Part shown: positions 13,247 through 21,205 of the stretch, one piece after another | Layout of the letters: the number at the start of each line of letters is the position of its first letter | Position numbering within the stretch: the stretch's first letter is position 1 | Assembly: GCA_045134375.1 (NCBI GenBank) | Contig: JBGUVL010000002.1 | Location: forward strand, 1 to 38,546 | Direction of reading: 5' to 3' | Source of the DNA: JBGUVL01 sp045134375 | Lineage (GTDB): Bacteria; Bacillota_I; Bacilli_A; Erysipelotrichales; Erysipelotrichaceae | Length of the DNA: 38,546 nucleotides | Notes under the pieces: generated by a model | What the model was told of the DNA's origin: nothing | The model's input: only the letters and a program-made list of their open reading frames with translations | Database searches by the model: none | Translations under genes and position numbers: made by a program

Positions 13247-15007
13247 TCACTCCCATGTGTCATGAAAAAGAGAATAAATATTTTCTGCTACTTGTTTTGG
13301 AACGACAACTTCTAAGTCCGAAATCGATGCCTCCTTTAATCGCTTTAAACTTTTAAAATGATTCCAAAGCTTTTTCTTTCGAACCTCTCCTAATCCCTCG
13401 ACTTCATCAAGAATCGATTTTGTTTGTGCCTTTTTACGTAATTTCTTATGGTATGTAATCGCAAAACGATGAACTTCATCTTGCATTTGCGTCAAAAGAA
13501 AAAATAAGGGACTGTCTTTTCTGATTTCGATAATGTTGCCATTTTCATCCATTAGATTACTCGTTCGATGCTTTTCATTTTTGACTAATCCAGCAATTAT
13601 GATATCAATTTCCAAAGCATCCAAAATTTCCTTTGCTGCCTGAATTTGAAGTAATCCCCCATCGACCAATAATAAATCATTGGGTTGCTTCTGCTCTTTC
13701 AATAAACGAAAATAGCGACGATATATGACTTCTTTCATAGAATCCAAATCGCTTCGATACCCCTGCAAACGATAATGACGATATTCTTTTTTATTGGGAA
13801 TCCCATCTTCAAATACAACCATCCCCGAAACATTGAATTTTCCTGAAATGTGGGAGTTATCGTAAATCTCAATCGTATGGATTTCTTTTTGAAAAAGAGC
13901 AGACAACATCGTCATGGCTTCTTCTCTTTGACTTTCCTTACGTTTTACCATTTCAAACTTTGTATGATGGGCATTCCGTGCATTTTCTTGAACCATCATT
14001 ACCAAATGTTTCTTCTCTCCTCGTTGTGGAACGATCACATCGCAATCGAAATACTCATTGAGATCGATGGATAATCCTTTGGGAAGCAACACTTCTTGTG
14101 GTAGTGGATTATGGCCATAATACTGCAATAAAAAGGAAACAAAAGCCTCCTCTGGTTCCTCCACAATGGGAGCTATGGAGAGCGCTCGTTCAATGATTTT
14201 TCCATTTCTTAATATTAATCCTTGAATGCATAAATAATCTTTATCAAAGTAATAACCAAAAGCATCTCTATCTTTCTGATCTTTAAACATGACATTTTGA
14301 GATGATGTAGTATATTCAATGGAACGAATCTGCTCTCGCAACTCTGCGGCTCGTTCAAAATTCAAATCGTCACTTGCCTGTTGCATTTGGGTACTCAATT
14401 TCTGAATGATTTCTTTGGTATCTCCTCTTAAAAAGCGACGTATTTTATTTGCCATTTCATCATAAACACTCGTTTCAATGGAATGAATGCAAGGAGCCAA
14501 ACATTGTCCTAAATGATAATAAAGGCAAGCTTTTTTAGGGATATTTTTACATTTTCTAAGAGGGTATAGATGATTCAACAAATTCTTCGTTTCATGCGCT
14601 GCTCTAGCATCAGGAAATGGGCCAAAATAGTAGGCATTTTTATCCTTATTGTTTCTTACAACGGAAAGCAATGGTGCTTTTGTTTTCGATAATTTAATGT
14701 ATGGATAACTCTTATCATCCATAAACATGATATTGTACTGTGGCGAATATTCTTTAATTAAATTGATTTCCATCAACAACGCTTCTTTTTCACTGTTACA
14801 AACAATATATTCAAAATCATCAATATGAGAAACCAGTTTGGTCGTCTTATGATCATGAACTCCTCGAAAATAAGAACGTACTCGATGATTCAATTTAATG
14901 GCTTTTCCAACATAGATGATCTTACCCTCTTTATTTTTCATTAAATAGCAACCCGGTTTTGCTGGAAGTAAAGCTAACTTCTCGCCAATTTTTTCCATAT
15001 TAGCCAT
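13247..15007 (-). CDS. uvrC: Excinuclease ABC subunit C (UvrC)
   Basis: A 586-residue nucleotide-excision-repair nuclease that cuts on both sides of a lesion in the UvrB-DNA complex. The N-terminal GIY-YIG domain reads PGCYLMKNKEGKIIYVGKA (residues 18-36). A Cys cluster follows (CKNIPKKACLYYHLGQCLAPC, split here only by position), then the UVR motif DLNFERAAELREQI, the RNase H-like 3'-nuclease core with IEIYDNSHISG and LLLVDGG, and C-terminal helix-hairpin-helix repeats (EVEGLGEVRKKKLWNHF). Start at 15007 with GGTG; it overlaps mutS2 by 8 nt. Alternative starts at 15019 and 14998 are less well placed. Co-transcribed with cvpA, mutS2 and probably gerE. Confidence 0.96.
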   Translation of the reverse strand: MANMEKIGEKLALLPAKPGCYLMKNKEGKIIYVGKAIKLNHRVRSYFRGVHDHKTTKLVSHIDDFEYIVCNSEKEALLMEINLIKEYSPQYNIMFMDDKSYPYIKLSKTKAPLLSVVRNNKDKNAYYFGPFPDARAAHETKNLLNHLYPLRKCKNIPKKACLYYHLGQCLAPCIHSIETSVYDEMANKIRRFLRGDTKEIIQKLSTQMQQASDDLNFERAAELREQIRSIEYTTSSQNVMFKDQKDRDAFGYYFDKDYLCIQGLILRNGKIIERALSIAPIVEEPEEAFVSFLLQYYGHNPLPQEVLLPKGLSIDLNEYFDCDVIVPQRGEKKHLVMMVQENARNAHHTKFEMVKRKESQREEAMTMLSALFQKEIHTIEIYDNSHISGKFNVSGMVVFEDGIPNKKEYRHYRLQGYRSDLDSMKEVIYRRYFRLLKEQKQPNDLLLVDGGLLQIQAAKEILDALEIDIIIAGLVKNEKHRTSNLMDENGNIIEIRKDSPLFFLLTQMQDEVHRFAITYHKKLRKKAQTKSILDEVEGLGEVRKKKLWNHFKSLKRLKEASISDLEVVVPKQVAENIYSLFHDTWE

Positions 15008-17327
15008 TTTTTTCACCATGCTTTAAGGTAACCACGGTAGCACCAACGCCACCTTCGCCTTCTCCTCCCATACGGAAACTTTCTACATTTTTATTTTTCT
15101 TTAAATATTGGTGAATTCCTTTACGCAATGCACCGGTCCCCATTCCATGAATCAATCGTACTTGATAGACATGATTCAATAAACAGGTATCGAGATATTT
15201 ATCCACCACAAACAATGCTTCTTCAACATGCATACCAATTAAATTACACTCCATACGAGCACTACTTGTGGTACGTCGACTCGAAATGCTTTTCACTGTC
15301 TTTGCTTTTCTTGGACGCTGCGTTGGTTCTAAGTCGCTTGTTTTTACATTCATTTTCATCCCATTCGCAAATACCGTTGCACGATTTCCTTTCAACGAAA
15401 TAATCTCCCCATGATAGCCTAATTTCACCAATTTTACATAATCATTAACCTGGAATGAATGATTTGATTTCGCTTCACGAATTGGCTCTTCTTTCGCTTC
15501 TTCCTTTAACATCGTCTTTAGTGCGATCAATTCATGATCTTTCACGGATCGTTGTTTCATTCCCTTTAATTCTTCAATGATCATTTCAGCTTGTACTTTC
15601 GCTTCTTCTCTAATCTTTTCCGCTTCCTTTTGTGCGGCTTCTAGGATCGCTTGTTTTTCTCTCTGCCATTTCTTTTCTTGTTCATCCAGTAGCTGTTGCT
15701 TATCATTGATTGCTTTCTGATGCTGCTGTAATTGTTCTGCTTGTTGTGCCAATCGCATACGCTCTTGATCCAACTTTTCTATCAAGCGCTCATTTTCCCC
15801 TTTTCCTGCTTCTTTGAGCTGATATGCTTCGTTGATGATTGCTTCCTTCAAATGATATCTTCGTGCGATTTCCAATGCATTACTGCTGCCAGAATAACCT
15901 TCTAAATAATGATAGGTTGGCACCATTTTTTCCATATCAAACGAAACCGAAGATAGTAGGATGTCTTCCTGCTTTTTCGCATACTCTTTCAATCGACTAT
16001 AATGCGTAGTAGCAATGCACATAATATCTTTTTTTCTAAAATAGTCCAGTACCGAAATCGCTAGACATTCTCCCTCATTTGGATCGGTCCCACTCCCCAA
16101 TTCATCCAATAAAACCATCGAATGCGAACTGGCATGATCGGCAATCGTTGCTAATTTTGATAAATGTGCCGAAAACGTCGACAAAGATTCCACAATGGAT
16201 TGTTGATCTCCAATATCTACATACACACCATCCAATAGCGGTAGTTGTGCACTTTCACATAGGATTGGAAAACCGGCATACGTCAACACAGTAAATAAAC
16301 CAATCGTTTTTAACGTAACGGTCTTTCCCCCGGTATTGCTTCCAGTAATCAATAAATGATGATAAGGTTCCTTGATTTCATAAGTATTCGATACCACTTT
16401 ATCAGGATCGATCAATGGATGTCTCGCATCTTTAAAATAAAGTCTGCCATTTTCTTTGACGTCCGCATAAACACCTTGTCTTTCATAAGCCCAAGTCGCT
16501 TTCGCAAATAAAGCATCGACAATTGTCATGGTATCAAGATCAGCAAAATACGAATGACACTGTGGTTTTACCAAAGCCGAAAGTTCTTTTAAAATACGAT
16601 AGACTTCTTCTTCCTCCTGCGATTTTAATGACTGTAATGTATTGTTTAATCGCACAAGAATTTCTGGTTCAATATAGACTGCCTGGCCAGAAGCACTTTC
16701 CCCATGGATAAATCCTCGAATTTTATTTTTTTCGCTCGCTTTCACTAGGATACATGTGCGATTATTTCGAATTGCTGTTATGTTTTCCATCAGCGCTCCC
16801 GAATAGCGTGAAATTAAAGTCTGTGTTTCTTTCGTAATATTGGCTTCACAATCGCGAATACTGCGACGAATCCCTTTCAATGAAGGGGAAGCAGTATCCT
16901 TTATTTCATAGGAAGGTAAAATCGCATTAGCAATTGCGTTTACAATAGGACGCTGCTCATTTAATCCATAACATAAATCTTGGATTTCTGGTGTTGCAAG
17001 TTCACTTTGTTTCAAATAAGATAAAACGGAAGTAACGGCATTTGAAAAACGGCTAATCGCATACAACGAACGGGCATCCGCAACCCCGCCTTTCATAATG
17101 ATTTTCAATGTATCACTAATATCACTTACTCCAGCAAAAGCAGGAGAACGATAGACTTCATAAAGTTGCAATGCTTCCTTACCACGTGTAAGTTCACGAT
17201 CCACCCAAAGTTTAGAAAAATGAGGAGTTTCATTTAAAATATAAGATTTTCCCAACGAAAAAGAGCAGTATTTCGCAACTGCTTCTTTCATTAGATCAAA
17301 TTCTAGCTGTTGATAATTCTCTTTCAT
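15000..17327 (-). CDS. mutS2: Endonuclease MutS2 / ribosome-collision factor
   Basis: A 775-residue MutS paralogue lacking the mismatch-recognition domain. It has the lever and clamp helices, an ATPase core with ITGSNTGGKT (Walker A, near residue 333) and VLLDELGSGTDPNEGE (Walker B), a long coiled coil (about 515-610), a KOW-like segment (NDYVKLVKLGYHGEI) and a C-terminal Smr domain. MutS2 suppresses recombination and, in Bacillus, splits collided ribosomes. The Smr domain keeps the HGMGTGALR block, but the usual LDLR strand reads CNLIG, losing the Asp and Arg tied to nuclease activity. Start at 17327, ATGA overlap with cvpA. Confidence 0.95.
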   Translation of the reverse strand: MKENYQQLEFDLMKEAVAKYCSFSLGKSYILNETPHFSKLWVDRELTRGKEALQLYEVYRSPAFAGVSDISDTLKIIMKGGVADARSLYAISRFSNAVTSVLSYLKQSELATPEIQDLCYGLNEQRPIVNAIANAILPSYEIKDTASPSLKGIRRSIRDCEANITKETQTLISRYSGALMENITAIRNNRTCILVKASEKNKIRGFIHGESASGQAVYIEPEILVRLNNTLQSLKSQEEEEVYRILKELSALVKPQCHSYFADLDTMTIVDALFAKATWAYERQGVYADVKENGRLYFKDARHPLIDPDKVVSNTYEIKEPYHHLLITGSNTGGKTVTLKTIGLFTVLTYAGFPILCESAQLPLLDGVYVDIGDQQSIVESLSTFSAHLSKLATIADHASSHSMVLLDELGSGTDPNEGECLAISVLDYFRKKDIMCIATTHYSRLKEYAKKQEDILLSSVSFDMEKMVPTYHYLEGYSGSSNALEIARRYHLKEAIINEAYQLKEAGKGENERLIEKLDQERMRLAQQAEQLQQHQKAINDKQQLLDEQEKKWQREKQAILEAAQKEAEKIREEAKVQAEMIIEELKGMKQRSVKDHELIALKTMLKEEAKEEPIREAKSNHSFQVNDYVKLVKLGYHGEIISLKGNRATVFANGMKMNVKTSDLEPTQRPRKAKTVKSISSRRTTSSARMECNLIGMHVEEALFVVDKYLDTCLLNHVYQVRLIHGMGTGALRKGIHQYLKKNKNVESFRMGGEGEGGVGATVVTLKHGEKNG

Positions 17328-18016
17328 GATCCATACCCATCCCTAATAACAATAAGCTTCATAACTTCTTCCTGTTCGGTTTCATTAAACCCTTGATTCA
17401 CTAACCATTCCCGTATGTTCTTTACATCTTCGTCCATCAATTGCGTCGATGGCGTTACAATTTTCTGAATGCTTTCCATTCGAGAAAAATTATCATCATA
17501 AACAAACAACAATTGTCGATATACCTCTTTCACAACCGATAAATGACTTTCTTTTAACACCACATCCCCATTCGCAAACAATGGGGAACTAAGCACAAAT
17601 GCGATCACAACCAAAATCACAAAACCATGCAGAAAGCCTAACACACTTCCCATAAGACGATTCGCTCCACCGAACAATGGAATATTGTTTAAACCTTTCA
17701 ATAATGGTCGTAATAATGCAAATAGGAGCCCCAAAGCAATCAAAAATACGACAAATAACAACATTCGATTCAAAATCCAATAAATAGGAGAATCCAATAT
17801 CGTTTCATTGAATAGACTATAGTCTTTTGGAAAAAGCATTATCTGATTGGAAAAATGACGCGAAAGATACCATGCGATAACAATCGAGATAATGGTCGAC
17901 AATAATTCTGCCGCTTTCAAAACAAATCCTTGCTGATAACCATGATAAGTCAAAGCAATGATAATCACAAATGCGATAATGGTGACTAAAAAACTGAATT
18001 CTACTGGAAATATCAT
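17324..18016 (-). CDS. CvpA family membrane protein
   Basis: A 230-residue protein with four predicted membrane segments in the first 150 residues (starting at about 7, 33, 83 and 125) and a soluble C-terminal tail. The YHGYQQGFVLKAAELLSTII and LFGGANRLMGSVLGFLHG blocks are typical of the CvpA/colicin V production family, placed before mutS2 in many Bacillota. Its function is unsettled; envelope integrity is often suggested. Start at 18016 with GAGGTGGAT; first gene of the cvpA-mutS2-uvrC operon, divergent from rnhC. The PolX gene often found between cvpA and mutS2 is absent. Confidence 0.87.
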   Translation of the reverse strand: MIFPVEFSFLVTIIAFVIIIALTYHGYQQGFVLKAAELLSTIISIVIAWYLSRHFSNQIMLFPKDYSLFNETILDSPIYWILNRMLLFVVFLIALGLLFALLRPLLKGLNNIPLFGGANRLMGSVLGFLHGFVILVVIAFVLSSPLFANGDVVLKESHLSVVKEVYRQLLFVYDDNFSRMESIQKIVTPSTQLMDEDVKNIREWLVNQGFNETEQEEVMKLIVIRDGYGS

Positions 18017-18033
18017 AGATCCACCTCAATTCT

Positions 18034-18062
18034 ATTTTAAAGGATTCAATTGATTAATGCAA
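18034..18062 (-). promoter_or_regulatory. Promoter of the cvpA-mutS2-uvrC operon
   Basis: TTGCAT (18062-18057), a 17-nt spacer and TAAAAT (18039-18034) on the minus strand, just before the cvpA ribosome-binding site. Confidence 0.6.
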
Positions 18063-18076
18063 CTTTCCCCCAGATT

Positions 18077-18085
18077 TGATAGAAT
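18077..18085 (+). promoter_or_regulatory. Extended -10 promoter of rnhC
   Basis: TG-A-TAGAAT (18077-18085) on the plus strand, 28 nt before the rnhC start. It lies beside the divergent cvpA promoter, so the two may compete. Confidence 0.5.
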
Positions 18086-18113
18086 AGGAAATGTAAAAAC
18101 GGAGGAAAGAAGA

Positions 18114-18989
18114 ATGAGTACATACACAAAAACAATGACTTTAGAAGCCATCCACTTGTTAGAAAAGAAATTAATGGAAGCCAAAGCAGAAAAAAGAAAC
18201 ACTCCTCCCTATGCTTTGTTTCAAATGAAAACAAGTGATTGTACCATCACTGCTTATCAAAGTGGAAAAGTGGTATTTCAAGGGGTTGGTGCCGATGTCT
18301 ATGGGGATGAGAAAGAACAAAAAACAACTACTTTTCAACAAAGCTTTCCGCAATATGGCAGTGATGAGGTCGGTACCGGTGACTATTTTGGTCCCATCGT
18401 TGTTTGTGCATGTGCCATTACCGAAGCCGATCTTTCACTCCTTCAGACATTACCAATTCAGGATTCCAAACAATTAAAAGATCACGTTATTAAAAAGATA
18501 GCACCTCAATTGCAAGAACAGCTTACCTATTCCTTGCTAATTGTAGAAAATGAAAAATACAATCAGATTCACGCAACGAACAACATGAATGCAATCAAAG
18601 CAAAATTACACAATCAAGCGTTTCTGCATTTGAAAAACAAAATGAATGTGCCATTAGACAATATTATTATTGACCAATTTACACCACCGAACCAATACTA
18701 TCGCTATCTAAGCCAAGAAAAACAAATCATCCACAATATTCACTTTGAAACAAAAGCGGAAAACAAATATCTTTCGGTTGCCTGTGCTTCGATCATTGCT
18801 CGAGCAACTTTTTTAACTGCTATCGAACAGTTGGAACAGCGCTTTGATTTTCATTTTCCAAAAGGCGCAGGAAAAAACGTTGATGAAGCAGGAGCAGCAT
18901 TTCTAAAACAATATGGAAAAAACGCACTTTCCCAAGTTGCTAAACTTCATTTTAAAAACAGTGAAAAAATATTAGCAACATTAAAATAA
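18114..18989 (+). CDS. rnhC: Ribonuclease HIII
   Basis: A 291-residue enzyme that cleaves RNA in RNA-DNA hybrids. An N-terminal TBP-like substrate-binding domain (about 1-85) precedes the RNase H fold, which opens with GSDEVGTGDYFGPIVVCA; the Asp and Glu are the first catalytic residues. IIIDQF holds the next Asp, and ENKYLSVACASIIARATF is typical of type 2/3 enzymes. The GTGDYFGP block distinguishes HIII from HII. Start at 18114 with GGAGG; an upstream in-frame start lacks one. The divergent placement next to cvpA-mutS2 is common in Bacillota. Confidence 0.95.
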   Translation: MSTYTKTMTLEAIHLLEKKLMEAKAEKRNTPPYALFQMKTSDCTITAYQSGKVVFQGVGADVYGDEKEQKTTTFQQSFPQYGSDEVGTGDYFGPIVVCACAITEADLSLLQTLPIQDSKQLKDHVIKKIAPQLQEQLTYSLLIVENEKYNQIHATNNMNAIKAKLHNQAFLHLKNKMNVPLDNIIIDQFTPPNQYYRYLSQEKQIIHNIHFETKAENKYLSVACASIIARATFLTAIEQLEQRFDFHFPKGAGKNVDEAGAAFLKQYGKNALSQVAKLHFKNSEKILATLK

Positions 18990-19080
18990 ATAATTCATTT
19001 CCGTTTTCTTTATTTTATTCATTAAAACGTTGGAATAACAAATAAAAATTTCTGTATTTAATAAAGATACTGATTTTTTA

Positions 19081-19108
19081 TTGTTTTTTTTCTAATTATT
19101 GATACGAT
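19081..19108 (+). promoter_or_regulatory. Possible promoter of the DeoR-PHP pair
   Basis: TTGTTT (19081-19086), 16 nt, TACGAT (19103-19108), shortly before the ATG at 19126. Weak match in an AT-rich region. Confidence 0.35.
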
Positions 19109-19125
19109 AGTAACGAGGAAAAGAA

Positions 19126-19902
19126 ATGTCAAGGATTAAGGAACAGCGTCAAGTCAAAATCGAAAATCTCATCTATGAACAAGAAGAAATTAGTGTAAAA
19201 GAATGCGCCCATTTATTTAAAGTAAGTGAAGAAACCATTCGTAGTGACTTTCGTTTTCTAGAAGAAAAGGGAATTTTACAACGAATCCACGGAAAAGCAA
19301 GACTGCAGCTTTCTACTATAGAACCTTCCATGGCAATTCGCCAACAAGATCACAAACAGGCGAAAGAAAGAATTGCAAAAGCCGTACTTCCTTTCATTCC
19401 CGATGGATCACTAATTTACATTGATGCTGCCAGCACTTCCCTGCCCTTAGGAAAATTATTGCGCCTAAAAAAGAATCTTACTATCGTCACAAATTCCCAT
19501 GAGCTCGTTTCATTGCTTTGTGAAAGCAAACACACAATTATAACGTTAGGTGGTATCGTGGATAAAAAAGGCAAAAGAATCATCGGTGATTTCGCCTTAA
19601 AAATGATGGAATCTCTGTATTTTGATGTAGGCATCTTAGGAATGGATGGCTGCCGCAATACCGATGGACCTGCCAATTTACAATCCGATGAAGTGAACCT
19701 TTCCATGATGGTCGTAGCTCATTCTCGTAAAGCGATTCTATTAGCGGATGAAAGTAAATTTCAAAAAACAGCCTATTATCGCTATGCTTCCTTCTCTCAA
19801 TTTGATGCATTGATCACAACCGTATTGGCGGAAGCAGAGAAAAAACGCATACCGATTCCTACTATTATCGAAACAAGCAAAGGAGAACAAGAAAATGAAT
19901 AA
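19126..19902 (+). CDS. DeoR/GlpR family transcriptional regulator
   Basis: A 258-residue sugar-metabolism repressor type. The N-terminal winged helix (residues 1-57) shows RQVKIENLIYEQEEISVKE, then HLFKVSEETIRSDFRFLEEK and RIHGKARL. The C-terminal DeoRC effector domain has IYIDAASTSLPLGKLL, IVTNSHELV, GGIVDKKGKRIIGDFAL, GILGMDG and LLADESKFQKTAYY. Such proteins sense phosphorylated sugars and usually control the adjacent operon. Here the only partner is the PHP phosphoesterase, whose start overlaps the stop by 8 nt. That suggests the PHP enzyme's substrate or product may be the effector, which is inference. Start at 19126 with GAGGAAAAG. Confidence 0.92.
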   Translation: MSRIKEQRQVKIENLIYEQEEISVKECAHLFKVSEETIRSDFRFLEEKGILQRIHGKARLQLSTIEPSMAIRQQDHKQAKERIAKAVLPFIPDGSLIYIDAASTSLPLGKLLRLKKNLTIVTNSHELVSLLCESKHTIITLGGIVDKKGKRIIGDFALKMMESLYFDVGILGMDGCRNTDGPANLQSDEVNLSMMVVAHSRKAILLADESKFQKTAYYRYASFSQFDALITTVLAEAEKKRIPIPTIIETSKGEQENE

Positions 19903-20776
19903 AATCGATTTACATATGCATTCCCAATATAGTTTAGATGGAGAAAAAAGCGTCAAAGAATTAATCGCAATTGCGAAGCAAAATGCAATTGAAGTTATCG
20001 CTATTGCGGATCACAACAGCACCCAAGCTTACCAAGATATCACCGGAAATGAAGAAGTTCGTATCATTCCTGCCATTGAGTTAGATTGCAGCTTTCAAGA
20101 TCGTGATTTCCACTTATTGGGTTATTTCATTGATCCTTTTCATCCTATCTGGAATAAAATTCATACCTGTGTAGATGAAATGGAAAAACGATCCGGCATG
20201 GAGCGATTGCAATATATTCAAAATGAAATGGGCATAAAGATCAATCATGAAAAATTAAAACAGCTTTGTCCGAATGGAATCTATGAAGCAGAGAGTGTCT
20301 GTGAAGTTGCCTTATCCGAAGAGGAAAATCGAAATAACCCATATTTAAAAGAATTCTATCCTGGAGGAAAACATGGGGTTAGTCCCCTTGTTGATTTCTT
20401 TTGGGAATATTGTGCCAAAGGTAAAATAGCGTATTCAGAAATGAAATTTATGCCGATGGAAGAAGCCATCCGTATTTATCGTGAACAGAATGCTTTCATC
20501 GTCCTAGCTCATCCTGGTAATAATGTAAAAGAAGAGGATTCGCTATTAGAAGATATCATCGCATTAGGCATTGATGGTTTAGAAGTTTATAGTTCCTATC
20601 ACAGTGATGCCCAAATACAATACTATGCTGCAGCTGCAAAGAAGCACAATCTTATTATGAGCAGTGGCAGTGATTATCATGGAAAAACAAAACCTAATGT
20701 AATAATGGGCGAGTGCCGAATGCCAAAGCAAGAGGAAGAAAAACTTCTTCATTTCATAAATAACTATACAAAATAA
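19895..20776 (+). CDS. PHP-domain metal-dependent phosphoesterase
   Basis: A 293-residue PHP-fold hydrolase. Metal ligands are visible throughout: IDLHMHSQYS near the N-terminus, IADHNS, IPAIELDC, FHLLGYF, VLAHPGNN and SSGSDYHGK near the C-terminus. Relatives hydrolyse nucleotide 3',5'-bisphosphates or other small phosphates (the YciV/RnaAM type); the exact substrate is unknown. There is no polymerase domain. GGAGAAC precedes the ATG, which lies inside the end of the DeoR-type gene, so the two are translationally coupled. A terminator lies about 110 nt downstream. Confidence 0.87.
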   Translation: MNKIDLHMHSQYSLDGEKSVKELIAIAKQNAIEVIAIADHNSTQAYQDITGNEEVRIIPAIELDCSFQDRDFHLLGYFIDPFHPIWNKIHTCVDEMEKRSGMERLQYIQNEMGIKINHEKLKQLCPNGIYEAESVCEVALSEEENRNNPYLKEFYPGGKHGVSPLVDFFWEYCAKGKIAYSEMKFMPMEEAIRIYREQNAFIVLAHPGNNVKEEDSLLEDIIALGIDGLEVYSSYHSDAQIQYYAAAAKKHNLIMSSGSDYHGKTKPNVIMGECRMPKQEEEKLLHFINNYTK

Positions 20777-20784
20777 CTAGCAGA

Positions 20785-20851
20785 TCAATAACGATTTTAT
20801 TTATCGTCCCCCCTCACACCACCGTTTTTACCGATTGCTATACAGCAATTC
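20785..20851 (-). mobile_element. Possible group II intron 3' remnant (domain V-VI)
   Basis: The minus strand ends a hairpin with ACGGTGGTGTGAGGGGGG, closely resembling the domain V 3' strand plus junction of ORF-bearing group II introns as I remember them (GGTGGTGTGAGAGG). The 5' strand TTGCTGT still pairs with ACGGTGG through G-U wobbles. A following CGAT/ATCG hairpin could be domain VI. No reverse transcriptase gene is present. Identification is from memory only. Confidence 0.35.
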
Positions 20852-20883
20852 AAATCGAATCGAAATATGTTTTAACTAATTCT

Positions 20884-20909
20884 GGTCTAGCATTTTACTA
20901 GACCTTTTT
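20884..20909 (+). terminator. Intrinsic terminator after the DeoR-PHP unit
   Basis: GGTCTAG (20884-20890), 7-nt loop, CTAGACC (20898-20904), then TTTTT. Confidence 0.75.
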
Positions 20910-20930
20910 CCTTTTTTGGAACATAAGGGT

Positions 20931-21107
20931 TTGGAAAAATATGCTCCATAGTGTACCCATCCTGCTTGTATCTCTTTATTAACAGAAACAAAAGTGGAAC
21001 AAACAATAAAAACAATAATTGGTCATAGAGATGCCATGAGTATAATGGAAAGAATATATACTCATATTGATCATAAGAAACAAAAAATTGGGGATGAACT
21101 ACGATAA
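20931..21107 (+). pseudogene. C-terminal remnant of a tyrosine recombinase (phage integrase family)
   Basis: Downstream of an in-frame stop at 20949, the frame to 21107 reads THPACISLLTETKVEQTIKT, then IIGHRDAMSIMERIYTHID. This is the end of an integrase catalytic domain with the H-x-x-[RA] region, the IIGH motif and the YTH tyrosine. Only about 52 codons are left; the N-terminal arm-binding and core domains are missing and there is no start. LEKYAP before the stop fits the same family. The remnant marks a former integrative element. No attachment-site repeats were recognised. Confidence 0.75.
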
Positions 21108-21132
21108 AAAATGCGCTTTTATACTTTTATGA

Positions 21133-21187
21133 TAAAAAAATGACCATTTGACCGATCCCTGTTTCGAAAGGGCATTGGCAAATGGTC
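21133..21187 (-). terminator. Terminator of pepF
   Basis: GACCATTTG (21142-21150) pairs with CAAATGGTC (21179-21187), with an inner CCCT/AGGG stem. The minus strand continues into ATTTTTTTATC. Confidence 0.8.
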
Positions 21188-21205
21188 TGAATCATCCGTT
21201 TTTTT

